A stretch of DNA of 64,000 nucleotides from NCBI RefSeq assembly GCF_017921815.1, contig NZ_JAGEMM010000005.1, forward strand, positions 282,144 through 346,143. Direction: 5' to 3'. The position numbers and the translations under genes are program-made. Source of the stretch: Microvirga antarctica. GTDB lineage: Bacteria > Pseudomonadota > Alphaproteobacteria > Rhizobiales > Beijerinckiaceae. The notes under the pieces are model-generated. The model made no database searches. It was given only the letters and a program-made list of their open reading frames with translations, and was not told where the DNA came from. This document shows, piece by piece, positions 17,852 to 26,590 of the stretch (within the stretch, counting starts at the first letter, position 1; every line of letters starts with the position of its first letter).

Positions 17852-19281
17852 CGGAAATCACCGAGCGATGGCGGCGACAGGGTATCGATGTCGCGTCCGG
17901 CCCAGTCGCCCGGGCCGATGGCCGACCAGACCCGCTCGGCGGTCTCGGCGAGGCCGCGCGTGACGCCCGCCTCGTCCACCGTCAGCAGGGCATGGTCGCG
18001 CATGAGCCAGCGCCCGTCGACCATCACATGACGCAGGTCTGCGGCCTCCGCCGAATAGACGAGGTTTTTGAGCGGATCACGGCAGGGGTTCATCGAAAAG
18101 CCGCGCAGGTTCCAGAGCAGCAGATCGGCCTTCGCGCCCTTGGCGATGCGGCCGATGTCGTCCCGGTGCAGCATCCGCGCGGCGTTCAGGGTGGCGGCGT
18201 CGAATGCCTCCCGGGCGGTCGCCTTGCGGCAATCCCGGCTCATGAGCTTGCCGACGACGCAGGCCGTCCGCATGGCCTGCAGAATCGATTGCGGCGCGGT
18301 ATCGCTGCCAAGGCACATGTTCACCCCGGCCGCGAGATAGGACGGGAAGGATTCCATCGCGATGCCGCGACGGGCAAACACCCATGGGCAATGGGCGACG
18401 CTTGCGCCGTGATCGGCCAGAATGGCCAGATCGTCGCCCGGATACTGGATCCACGAATTGCCGCTGGTAAACACCACATGGCCGAGGATGCAGCGGTCGG
18501 ACAGGAAGTCCATTTTGGCCAGCCATTCGATCGGCGTCATGCCCTCGCGCTGCACCATCTCGTCGAATTCGAACACCGCCTCGGCCGTGTGAAGGGCGAG
18601 CGGCACGCCCATGCGGTCGGAGGCCTCGCGGCTCAGCCGCAGCAATTCGGGCGTCGCCATGGCGACCTGCATGGGGGAGAGGTAGCCCTTGATCCGGCCA
18701 TTGCCCCGGCCGTCGATGCGCTCGATCAGGTCGATGGCGTAGCGAAAGCCCGGAATGCCGCCGTCCTCTTTCCACGCATAGGTCATGCGCTTGCCGTCGG
18801 TGGTCTTCCAGCGGGCCGATCCGTAGCCCTCGGCGATGTAGGCGCGAAGACCCGCTTTCTCGGCGGCGGCGGCCGTGTAATCGCCAAGCCAGCCGATCTC
18901 CATGACGGTGGTCGTGCCGCTGCGGATGAGTTCGGCCATCGAGAAATCGACAATCGCGCGCTGGGCGGGCTCGTCGATGGCGGTGGCCAGCGCCGGCAGC
19001 ATTTCGGGCAGGCCGGAGAAGGAGAAATTTGGCCGTCCCACATCCTCGATGAAGGAGCGGTCCAGCGGCGCGCTGGTAAGATGGGCGTGAGCGTCGATCA
19101 GGCCCGGCGTCAGCAGGTGATCGGGCAGGTCGACGACCTCGTCGGCGGTGCCCTCGAAAGACGGTCCCACATGCACGACGCGGTCGTCCTCCACGACCAC
19201 GACGCCGTTGCGCAGGAGGCGATGCTCGCCATCCTGGAAGGCGATGATCATGCCGGCGCGGATGAGGGTGCGGTGGGCCAT
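17848..19281 (-). CDS. Amidohydrolase, ATZ/TRZ family
   Basis: 477 residues. The pattern is LTPGLIDAHAHLTS (metal His pair), ALHTAEAVFEFDEM, CILGHVVFTSGNSW, ASVAHCPWVFARRGIAME and CLGSDTAPQSILQAM, ending with GAKADLLLWNL. It is a paralogue of the protein encoded at 15687-17132, as the HCPxVFxRRGI and EFxEM segments match. It starts 9 bases after the permease gene and overlaps the GntR gene by four bases, so translation is probably coupled. It likely acts in the cytoplasm on the imported compound. Confidence 0.87.
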   Translation of the reverse strand: MAHRTLIRAGMIIAFQDGEHRLLRNGVVVVEDDRVVHVGPSFEGTADEVVDLPDHLLTPGLIDAHAHLTSAPLDRSFIEDVGRPNFSFSGLPEMLPALATAIDEPAQRAIVDFSMAELIRSGTTTVMEIGWLGDYTAAAAEKAGLRAYIAEGYGSARWKTTDGKRMTYAWKEDGGIPGFRYAIDLIERIDGRGNGRIKGYLSPMQVAMATPELLRLSREASDRMGVPLALHTAEAVFEFDEMVQREGMTPIEWLAKMDFLSDRCILGHVVFTSGNSWIQYPGDDLAILADHGASVAHCPWVFARRGIAMESFPSYLAAGVNMCLGSDTAPQSILQAMRTACVVGKLMSRDCRKATAREAFDAATLNAARMLHRDDIGRIAKGAKADLLLWNLRGFSMNPCRDPLKNLVYSAEAADLRHVMVDGRWLMRDHALLTVDEAGVTRGLAETAERVWSAIGPGDWAGRDIDTLSPPSLGDFR

Positions 19282-19290
19282 GGCGCTCTC

Positions 19291-20115
19291 CTATTCGCTG
19301 ACCGGCAGGGTGGATTTCGCCCGGATCTGCAACCACGACGCGGTGAGAAACAGCGACACCGAGATTCCCACGGCCAGCACGGACACGGCCGCGATGGTGG
19401 GCTCGATGGAGTTGCGCATGCTCTCCCACATCCGCAGCGGCAGGGTGACCTGCGTGGGTCCTGCGATGAACAGCGCGACGATGAGCTCGTCGAACGAGCT
19501 GATGAAGGCGAACAGCGCGCCGGCCGCGATACCCGGCTTGATGATCGGCAGGGTGATCAGCCGAAAAGCCGTGAACGCATCGGCGCCAAGATTGGCCGCC
19601 GCCTGTTCGAGCCTGCGGTCGAAGCCATAGAGCGAGGCCGACACGTTGACCACGACGAAGGGCACCGCTAGCGCCGTGTGGGCCACTGCGATGGCTAATG
19701 TCGAGCCGACCAGCTGCAGGCGCGCATAGAAGAAATACACCGCGATGGCCACGATGATGCCGGGGATGATCAGCGGCGAGAGGATGAACCCGATCAGGAT
19801 TTTCTGCCCGGGAAACTTGCCGCGCACGAGACCGTAGGCCCCGGCGGTGCCCAGCAGCGTGGAAAACACCGTCGCCAGGCACGCGATCCAGATGCTGAGC
19901 CAGGCCGAGTTCAGCCAGTCGGCGCGGGAGAACAGCCGCTCATACCATTGCAGGCTCCAGCCGGGAGGCGGAAAGCTCAGGAAGCTGCCGGCCGAGAACG
20001 ACACCGGCACGATGATGAGAACGGGAAAGATCAGGAAGGCCGAGACGAACAGCGCGACCAGGCCCAGGCCCCAGCGGCTGGCGCGTCCCGACAGGACGAT
20101 GGGGCGCGCGCTCAT
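19291..20115 (-). CDS. ABC transporter permease, PotC type
   Basis: 274 residues with six hydrophobic segments. The permease EAA loop is EQAAANLGADAFTAFRLITLPIIKPGI near residue 180. The final helix is followed by a short charged tail. It is the second integral membrane subunit of a polyamine/opine-type importer. Its start overlaps the stop of the first permease gene by four bases. The next gene is an amidohydrolase, so import and breakdown are co-transcribed. Confidence 0.93.
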   Translation of the reverse strand: MSARPIVLSGRASRWGLGLVALFVSAFLIFPVLIIVPVSFSAGSFLSFPPPGWSLQWYERLFSRADWLNSAWLSIWIACLATVFSTLLGTAGAYGLVRGKFPGQKILIGFILSPLIIPGIIVAIAVYFFYARLQLVGSTLAIAVAHTALAVPFVVVNVSASLYGFDRRLEQAAANLGADAFTAFRLITLPIIKPGIAAGALFAFISSFDELIVALFIAGPTQVTLPLRMWESMRNSIEPTIAAVSVLAVGISVSLFLTASWLQIRAKSTLPVSE

Positions 20116-20948
20116 CGGACGCCTCCCAGCAGCTTGTCGACGCTGACCACGCGGCTGACGGCGAACAGGGCGACGAGCGTCGCCACAAGCAGAATGCCCG
20201 CGAGCGCCGCCGCATAATCCCAGCGGTAGAGGTCGACCTCCTGGGCGATCAGCATCGAGATCGTCATGTCCGACGGTCCGCCGAGGAGCGCCGGCGTCAC
20301 GTAGAAGCCCAGCGCCAGCACGAAGACGAGCACGCAGCCGGCGACGATTCCCGGCATCGACAGCGGCAAGATCACATGCCGGAACGTCGCGAACGCATTG
20401 GCGCCGAGATTTTCAGCCGCCGCCACGAGACGCCCGTCGATGGCCTTCAGCGAGCTGAAGATCGGCAGCACCATGAAGGGCAGCAGCACGTGGATCATGC
20501 CGATATAGACGGCGAAATTGGTGTTCAGCAGGCGGATCGGCTGATCGATCACGCCGAGCCAGATCAGCACGCCGTTGATGAGGCCCTGCCGCCCCAGCAG
20601 CACCATCCACGCATAGGAGCGGATGAGGATGCTCGTCCAGAACGGCACCATGACGATCGCCAGAAACACGCTGGCGGTGAAGGGCTTGGCCGTGGCGATG
20701 AAGAAGGCCAGCGGGTAGGCCAGCACCAGGGTGGCGAGCGTCGTGCCGACGGCAATCTTCAACGTATTCCAGAAGATCGTCCGGGCGATGTCCGACGAGA
20801 CAGCCTCCAGAAGCGGCGCGAAATCCGTCTGCGTTCCGGCCGAACGGGCGAGCATCAGGATGACGGGGATGAGATAGAACACCGCCAGGAACGCGATGAG
20901 CGGCACCACCAGCCATTCCGGCCGACGCAGGAAGTGCGCCGCGCTCAT
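20112..20948 (-). CDS. ABC transporter permease, PotB type
   Basis: 278 residues with six hydrophobic segments. The EAA loop reads AAENLGANAFATFRHVILPLSMPGI near residue 190. The long periplasmic loop after the first helix (DFAPLLEAVSSDIARTIFWNTLKIA) is usual for PotB-like subunits. It overlaps both neighbours by four bases and forms the ATPase-permease-permease core of an importer. Its binding protein is not adjacent; the best candidate is encoded at 12803-13969. Confidence 0.93.
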   Translation of the reverse strand: MSAAHFLRRPEWLVVPLIAFLAVFYLIPVILMLARSAGTQTDFAPLLEAVSSDIARTIFWNTLKIAVGTTLATLVLAYPLAFFIATAKPFTASVFLAIVMVPFWTSILIRSYAWMVLLGRQGLINGVLIWLGVIDQPIRLLNTNFAVYIGMIHVLLPFMVLPIFSSLKAIDGRLVAAAENLGANAFATFRHVILPLSMPGIVAGCVLVFVLALGFYVTPALLGGPSDMTISMLIAQEVDLYRWDYAAALAGILLVATLVALFAVSRVVSVDKLLGGVR

Positions 20949-22075
20949 GAGATCGACACGCCGTGCGCGAAGACGCGCATCGCCTCACCGGGCCAGCGCA
21001 GATGCACGGTCTCGCCGGTGGCGTGGCGGTGCGGTGTTGCGGCGATCTGCTGCTTGACCGACAGCGTCGCCCCGTCGGGCAGGCGCAGGGTATAGCGGCG
21101 GTGGTCCCCCACATAGGTGGTGTCGACCACCTGCGCGGCCGACCAGGCGCCAGCGCCATCCGGTGCTGCCGCCACATGGATGTGCTCGGGCCGCACCGAG
21201 ACCTTCACGGTTGCCCCCGCGACGCCGTTGCGCGCCGGAACGGGGACGCCGTCGCCGCCGAGCGACAGGATCGCCACCCCGTCGCCGGTGGACGCGATGG
21301 TGGCGTCCAACATGTTCGATTCCCCAAGGAAACCCGCCACGAATGCATCGAGTGGGCGCTCGTACAGGTCCTCAGGCGAGCCGACCTGCCGGATCTTGCC
21401 CTGATGCATGACGCAGATCCGGTCGGACATGGTCATGGCCTCGTCCTGGTCGTGCGTGACGTACACGACCGTCACGCCGAGATCGCGCTGGATGCGCTTG
21501 ATCTCGGTCTGGAGATGGCTGCGCAGATATTTGTCGAGCGCGCTGAGCGGCTCGTCCATCAACAGGACCGGGGGCTCGAAGACGATGGCGCGGGCCAGCG
21601 CCACGCGCTGCTGCTGGCCGCCCGACAACTGGCGTGGATAGCGGTCGCCGAGCGGGCCGAGATCGACGATGTCGAGGACGCGCTTGACCTGGGCCGCCTG
21701 CTCGGCGGCGCTCTTCTTGCGCATGCGCAACGGGAAGGCGACATTCTCGAACACGGTCATGTGCGGAAACAGGGCGTAGCTCTGGAAGACCATGCCGATG
21801 TTGCGCTGGGCCGGCGGGATCGACGTGACCGGACGCTCGCCGACGAAGATGCTGCCGGTGGTGGGGGTCTCGAAGCCCGCCAGCATCATCAGCGTCGTCG
21901 TCTTGCCGGATCCGGAGGGTCCCAGCAGCGTCAGAAATTCACCAGCCGCGATGTCGAGATCGACACCGCTCACCGCGAGCGCGCCGCCGTAGGATTTCGA
22001 AATTCCGGCAAACCGCACGGGCGCGCCGAGCGCGGTCCGGGCAGGTTTGCTCTTGCGGTGGTCCAGCACGCTCAC
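20945..22075 (-). CDS. ABC transporter ATP-binding protein, PotA type
   Basis: 376 residues from the GTG at 22075, which has GGAG seven to ten bases upstream; further upstream the frame is not protein-like. Walker A is GPSGSGKTT, the signature is LSGGQQQRVALARA, and Walker B is VLLMDEPLSALD, followed by the switch TVVYVTHDQDEA. The last 90 residues form the TOBE/OB regulatory domain. It energises import through the two permeases encoded directly downstream. It is the first gene of a leftward operon of about six genes, with a predicted GntR operator 135 bases upstream. Confidence 0.94.
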   Translation of the reverse strand: MSVLDHRKSKPARTALGAPVRFAGISKSYGGALAVSGVDLDIAAGEFLTLLGPSGSGKTTTLMMLAGFETPTTGSIFVGERPVTSIPPAQRNIGMVFQSYALFPHMTVFENVAFPLRMRKKSAAEQAAQVKRVLDIVDLGPLGDRYPRQLSGGQQQRVALARAIVFEPPVLLMDEPLSALDKYLRSHLQTEIKRIQRDLGVTVVYVTHDQDEAMTMSDRICVMHQGKIRQVGSPEDLYERPLDAFVAGFLGESNMLDATIASTGDGVAILSLGGDGVPVPARNGVAGATVKVSVRPEHIHVAAAPDGAGAWSAAQVVDTTYVGDHRRYTLRLPDGATLSVKQQIAATPHRHATGETVHLRWPGEAMRVFAHGVSIS

Positions 22076-22209
22076 GTGGTCTCCATTTCCGATCCTGAAG
22101 CCCGGACAACCCCGTCGCCCTCCGACGGGCGCGATGTCTCGGCGATATCCTTGCGGAAAGGATACCGGTCGCAGGGGAGAGATCAATAAAAATATGGGAT
22201 CATGGATGA

Positions 22210-22221
22210 ATCATATATGAT
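22210..22221. promoter_or_regulatory. Predicted GntR-family operator of the ABC transporter operon
   Basis: ATCATATATGAT is a perfect 12-base palindrome. It lies about 135 bases before the ATPase start, in a 198-base gap. A near-identical copy stands at 12641-12652 before the binding-protein gene. AT-rich short palindromes are typical FCD-GntR operators; binding is inferred. Confidence 0.55.
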
Positions 22222-22273
22222 CTGGCCTCTGGAAGAGGCTCGGCCGATCGTCAGCGGCTGTCGTGACGGCCGA

Positions 22274-23278
22274 TCACACGATCCCGAGAAGCCTGATCAG
22301 CATCAGGCTGATGGTCAACAACACCAGCAGCGACAACGTGACCGCGAGGGTGACGCGCCCGCCGACCCGGGCCAGGACCTTGAGGTCGACGCCGAGCCCG
22401 AGCGCCGCCATGGCAACGATGGTCAGGATCGTGGCAACCGGCAGGATGGCCCCGAGGATCACATCCGGAATGACCCCGAGGGACCGAAGCGCGGACAGGA
22501 TCAGGAAACCGACGATGAACCACGGCACGAGGCGGCCGAAGGACATATCGCGGGCGGAACGTCCCATCACGAGCGAGAGGCCGAGAACCACTGGGCCCAG
22601 CATCAGCACGCGGACGAGTTTGACGAGCGTGCCGATCTGCGTGCTCACGAGGCCGACCGGCAGGGTCGCGGCCAGCACCTGGGGAACCGCGTAGACGGTC
22701 AACCCCGCCAGCACGCCGTATTGGATGTCGGAGAGCCCGAGCAGCGGGACAAGCAGCGGGAGACCGAGCACGACCGCGACGCCAAGGACCGCCGTGAAGG
22801 CGATGGAGGAGGCGACATCGTCGCTTTTCGCGCCGATCACCGGCGCGACCGCCGCGATGGCCGAGTTGCCGCAAATGGAATTGCCGCAGGCGACGAGCAC
22901 CGCCATGCGCTTGGGCAGGCCGAGGACGCGGCAGAGCCCGTAGCTTGCCCCGATGGCAATCGCCACCACGGCCGCGATGCCGAGGATCAGGGCAGGGCCC
23001 GCCTGCATCACCGCCTGGAAGCTGATCGACGCGCCCAGCAGCATGACGGCGACCTCGAGCAGCATCTTGGCCGAAAAGCCGATGCCGCTCGCCCAGCGCC
23101 GGCCGGGTGTCCAGGCGGTCCGCACGACGGTCCCCAGCAGAATGGCGAGAACGAGCGCCTCGAGATAGGGCCGTCCGGTCCAGTGCTCTTCCAGATGCTG
23201 AAGGCCGACGGCTGCGGCCGCGATGGCGCCGCACAGGGCCACCCCGGGAGCAAGCTCTGCGATCCGCGTGGTGTTCAT
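22274..23278 (-). CDS. YeiH/UPF0324 family permease (putative sulfate exporter family)
   Basis: 334 residues with about ten hydrophobic segments. The family segment VACGNSICGNSAIAAVAPVI (about 142-161) and GLGVDLKVL near the C-terminus are present. The family is annotated as putative sulfate or organosulfonate exporters in some organisms, but most members are uncharacterised. It lies 100 bases from the histidine phosphatase and is co-oriented with it and with the ABC operon. No partner gene reveals its substrate. Confidence 0.88.
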   Translation of the reverse strand: MNTTRIAELAPGVALCGAIAAAAVGLQHLEEHWTGRPYLEALVLAILLGTVVRTAWTPGRRWASGIGFSAKMLLEVAVMLLGASISFQAVMQAGPALILGIAAVVAIAIGASYGLCRVLGLPKRMAVLVACGNSICGNSAIAAVAPVIGAKSDDVASSIAFTAVLGVAVVLGLPLLVPLLGLSDIQYGVLAGLTVYAVPQVLAATLPVGLVSTQIGTLVKLVRVLMLGPVVLGLSLVMGRSARDMSFGRLVPWFIVGFLILSALRSLGVIPDVILGAILPVATILTIVAMAALGLGVDLKVLARVGGRVTLAVTLSLLVLLTISLMLIRLLGIV

Positions 23279-23379
23279 CGATCCCGCCCTGTGCTGCCGT
23301 GGCCTGTCAGGCCATCGGCACCCCTGCTCATCTCACCGGGGCAGGGGCGAGGCAAGCCTCGACGGCGGCAAAACCGCCC

Positions 23380-23970
23380 TCAGGCGGCAAAACCGTCCTC
23401 GATCACGCGCCAGTCGCGCCTCAGCGCCAGCGGTTCGCGGTCGAGCACCAGATAGCACCCCCCGCCGGGATGCGAGGGCCGCGTCTCCTGCCCGATCGGC
23501 ACGCCCTGCAGATGGGCGGTGAGCAGGCAGCCCACGCCCCCATGGGACACGATAACGACAGGCCCACCGGCCGGTGCCGTGCGGGCAATGTCGCCGACCG
23601 CCTTCACTATCCGTGCCTGTGCGTCAGCCGCCCGCTCCCATCCGCGTACGCTCGTGGTGGGCTCGGCGAAGAAAGCCGCCACGACCTCCCAGAATTCCGG
23701 CGGCGCGATATACCCGGTCGACGAGCGGTCGTTCTCGCCGAGGCGCGGATCGGTCTCATAATGAAGGCCCAGGGCATCCGCCACGATGGCGGCCCCGTCC
23801 ATCGCCTTGCGCTCGCTGCTCGCATAGACGGACTCCACGCCGTGTCCCTGCAAGGCTGTCGCGAACGACTTCATGCGGGCCTGCCCCACTGCCGAGAGCG
23901 GCCAGTCCGGAACCGGCCTGGCGGGGTCGATGACGACTTCGGGATGAGTCACAAAGATGATGATCGACAT
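23380..23970 (-). CDS. Histidine phosphatase family protein with variant active-site motif
   Basis: 196 residues of the phosphoglycerate-mutase-like fold. The usual N-terminal R-H-G triad is replaced by T-H-P (FVTHPEV, residues 7-13); the catalytic His is kept. SSERKAMDGA, the LGENDRSSTGY region and the second catalytic His in VIVSHGGVG are present. The changed triad makes a standard acid-phosphatase activity less certain. The substrate is unknown. Confidence 0.82.
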   Translation of the reverse strand: MSIIIFVTHPEVVIDPARPVPDWPLSAVGQARMKSFATALQGHGVESVYASSERKAMDGAAIVADALGLHYETDPRLGENDRSSTGYIAPPEFWEVVAAFFAEPTTSVRGWERAADAQARIVKAVGDIARTAPAGGPVVIVSHGGVGCLLTAHLQGVPIGQETRPSHPGGGCYLVLDREPLALRRDWRVIEDGFAA

Positions 23971-24006
23971 GCGATTTTCCGGATGGGGCGAATGGCCGGG
24001 CGGTGT

Positions 24007-24543
24007 TCAGCCGAGCGGGTAGGCGGCCTCGACGATATAAGGGCCTCCGCCGACCGAGTCCGTGGCCGAGTACAGCGCCACCCGCGTGGCCGTGAAGGAA
24101 TGTTGAGGCAGATCCCCGCGCGTCGCCAGATACTCCGCCACGGCGAGCGGGGACGCGCCGCGCAGGCGCGCCAGCGTCACGTGCGGAGTGAATTTGCGCT
24201 CTTCGGGCGCGAGCCCGATGTGGCGCATCAATCGCTCATGCTCGCCGTGCAGGTCGATAAGCCCCGGAGTCGGGGCGATCCGCGCAAAGACCGCGCGCGG
24301 TTTCTCCCCGCCGAAGGTGTCGAGCCCATCGACAGCGATGGGGATCTCCGGTCGCGGTCGGGCCTCGCTCAAGGCGGCGTGGACCTCCCGGGCGACCCGG
24401 TCATCGATGTCGCCGATGAACCGCAGGGTGATGTGGTAGCAATCCGGGTCGATCCAGCGCGCACCGGGAAGACCGCCGCGACAGGCCGACAGGCCGGTGG
24501 CGACGGCGGGGGGAATTTCAATCCCGGTGAACAGACGTGGCAT
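24007..24543 (-). CDS. thpR: RNA 2',3'-cyclic phosphodiesterase (2H family)
   Basis: 178 residues from the ATG at 24543. Both catalytic H-x-T/S-x motifs are present: YHITLRFIGD near residue 44 and FTPHVTLARLRG near residue 125. Family enzymes hydrolyse 2',3'-cyclic phosphodiester ends of RNA to the 2'-phosphate and are historically annotated as 2'-5' RNA ligase. The start MPRLFTGIEIP is typical; a GTG 15 bases upstream is less likely. Confidence 0.93.
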   Translation of the reverse strand: MPRLFTGIEIPPAVATGLSACRGGLPGARWIDPDCYHITLRFIGDIDDRVAREVHAALSEARPRPEIPIAVDGLDTFGGEKPRAVFARIAPTPGLIDLHGEHERLMRHIGLAPEERKFTPHVTLARLRGASPLAVAEYLATRGDLPQHSFTATRVALYSATDSVGGGPYIVEAAYPLG

Positions 24544-24627
24544 CCGGTTCTCCCGCACGCAGGGACGGCGGATGATGAGCGGGATACGGCCGCGCCCGCA
24601 AGGGCGCAGCCGCGAGACGGGGTCAGG

Positions 24628-25671
24628 TCAGGGGCAGGGGTTGCAATAAGCGAGGTGGATTTCGTTGATCCGCGCCTCGAGCTCGGGCGAGATCGTCACA
24701 TCGATCGCCGCGATATCGGTCTTCAACTGCTCCATCGAGGTGGCGCCGATGATGTTGGAGGCAACGAAGGGGCGCGTATTGACGAACGCGATCGCCATCT
24801 GGGCCGGGTCGAGACCGAATTCGCGCGCAAGCCCGAGATACTTCTCGACGGCAGCTTCCGCTACGGGATTTTCGTAGCGCTGGCCGCGGTCGAACAGGGT
24901 GGTGCGCGCGCCGGCGGGCCGGGCGCCCTTGAGATACTTGCCGGTGAGATACCCTTGGGCCAGTGGCGAATAGGCCAGCAGGCCGATCTGCTCGCGCATG
25001 CTGATCTCGGCCAGACCCACTTCGTAGGTGCGGTTGAGAAGGTTGTAGGCGTTCTGCACCGACTGCACGCGCGGCAGGCTGCGGATCTCGCTGTGCTTGA
25101 GGAACGTCATGGTCCCCCACGCGCTCTCATTCGACAGGCCGAAATTGCGGATCTTGCCGGCCTTCACGAGATCGCCCATCACATGGAGGGTCTCTTCGAT
25201 GGGGTGGGACTCGGCTTCCTGGTGCCGAAAGATGGTGGGGTTGGAACCCCAGGGCATCGGCCGGTCGGGAAAATGGATCTGGTAGAGATCGAGATAGTCG
25301 GTCTGGAGCCGCTTGAGGCTCTTGTCGATGGCTTCCTCGATCTGGGCGCGGGAGAGTTCGGCGGGCGAGCCGTCGTCGCGCAGCCAGTCATTGGGAGTCC
25401 GGCCGACGACCTTGGAGGCCAGGATCACCTTGTCGCGGTTGCCACGGGCCTTGAACCAGGTGCCGATGATCTTCTCCGTCGATCCTTGAGTCTCGCGCCG
25501 CGGCGGGATCGAATACATCTCCGAGGTGTCGAAGAAATTGATGCCCTGATCGAGGGCGTAATCCATCTGGGCGTGGCCCTCGGATTCGGTGTTCTGCTGG
25601 CCCCAGGTCATCGTGCCGAGGCAGATGAGGCTGACGTTCAGGTCGGTGCGGCCAAGGCGGCGATATTCCAT
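24628..25671 (-). CDS. NADP-dependent aldo/keto reductase, Tas-like
   Basis: 347 residues from the ATG at 25671. The protein begins MEYRRLGRTDLNVSLICLGT, typical of the Tas/YajO branch. FFDTSEMYSIPPRRETQGSTE carries the catalytic Asp-Tyr pair, and VILASKVVG the Lys. IQIHFPDRP-like and YSPLAQGYLTGKY segments follow. It reduces aldehydes or ketones with NADPH; E. coli Tas is linked to tyrosine-auxotrophy suppression. The gene stands alone. Confidence 0.92.
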   Translation of the reverse strand: MEYRRLGRTDLNVSLICLGTMTWGQQNTESEGHAQMDYALDQGINFFDTSEMYSIPPRRETQGSTEKIIGTWFKARGNRDKVILASKVVGRTPNDWLRDDGSPAELSRAQIEEAIDKSLKRLQTDYLDLYQIHFPDRPMPWGSNPTIFRHQEAESHPIEETLHVMGDLVKAGKIRNFGLSNESAWGTMTFLKHSEIRSLPRVQSVQNAYNLLNRTYEVGLAEISMREQIGLLAYSPLAQGYLTGKYLKGARPAGARTTLFDRGQRYENPVAEAAVEKYLGLAREFGLDPAQMAIAFVNTRPFVASNIIGATSMEQLKTDIAAIDVTISPELEARINEIHLAYCNPCP

Positions 25672-25836
25672 CGAAACGGCTCCTCGCAAAGGGCAACGCC
25701 CCTGCGCTCCGGCTGGTGCACGATCAGACCGGGCCGATCCGTCTGGCCCGTGATCCTGCGATAAAACAAGTCCCCGGAGCCCGGCCGGACGCGCAGATTC
25801 CGGACCGCAGAGCCGAGGCGGCGATGCCGACGGATG

Positions 25837-26499
25837 TCAGCGTTTGGAAAGGCGTGCGAGAAAGGCCTCGACCGTCGGCAGGATGCGCGCCACGATCACC
25901 TCGACCCCCTTCGCCGTCGGGTGCATCCCGTCAGGCAGGTTGAGGCTGGTGACGCCCGCGACTCCGTCCAGGAAAAACGGATAGAGCACAACGTCGTGCT
26001 TCTTCGCAATCTCCGGATAGAGGCTGTCGAATTTCTTCGCGTAATCAGCCCCCAGATTGCGGGACGCATACATGCCGGCGAGCAGGACCGGGATGCCGCG
26101 CGCCTTCAGCCGCTGCACCACGGCGTCGATGGCCTGGCGGGGCACCGCCGGGTCGAGCCCCCGCAGCATGTCGTTGGCGCCCAGCTCCACGATGACGCCA
26201 TCGGTGCCGTCGGGCACCGACCAGTCGAGACGGTCGAGCCCGGCCGAGGCGGTGTCGCCGGAGACCCCGGCATTGGCGACCGTGACATTGTGCCCCTTGG
26301 CCCTCAAGGCCTTCTCAAGCTGGGCCGGGAACGCTGCCTCCGCCGGCAGTCCGTAGCCCGCGCTGAGACTGTCTCCCAAGGCCACGAGCGCCACCGGCTT
26401 TGTCTGCGCGTAGGCCGGAAACAAGTCAGTGGTGCCGGACGCGAGGAGCGCCGCACACGCAAAAATGATCGTCATGACAGGGCCCGATTGGCGCTTCAT
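25837..26499 (-). CDS. Arylesterase / lysophospholipase, TesA-like GDSL hydrolase
   Basis: 220 residues from the ATG at 26499, with GGAAG seven bases upstream. A signal peptide (about 1-32, ending AYAQ) sends it to the periplasm. The SGNH blocks are GDSLSAGYGL (nucleophile Ser), GVSGDTASAGLDR, GANDMLRG and DGMHPTAKG with the catalytic Asp/His. It matches TesA/TAP: acyl-ester or thioester hydrolysis. It is divergent from the YbbA-type ATPase gene, the same arrangement as tesA-ybbA in E. coli and many proteobacteria. Confidence 0.92.
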   Translation of the reverse strand: MKRQSGPVMTIIFACAALLASGTTDLFPAYAQTKPVALVALGDSLSAGYGLPAEAAFPAQLEKALRAKGHNVTVANAGVSGDTASAGLDRLDWSVPDGTDGVIVELGANDMLRGLDPAVPRQAIDAVVQRLKARGIPVLLAGMYASRNLGADYAKKFDSLYPEIAKKHDVVLYPFFLDGVAGVTSLNLPDGMHPTAKGVEVIVARILPTVEAFLARLSKR

Positions 26500-26590
26500 C
26501 GAATGGCTTCCCATATGTTTCGGACTGGGCCGGCGGGATTCTGCCGGACTTCTTTTGTCGAACTGACCACGAAAGATCGGGTGACCGGGC

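Noticed and set aside
23107..25764. 885-codon open frame antisense to the phosphatase, thpR and aldo/keto reductase genes
   Set aside because: It covers three confident genes on the other strand and has no protein-like features.
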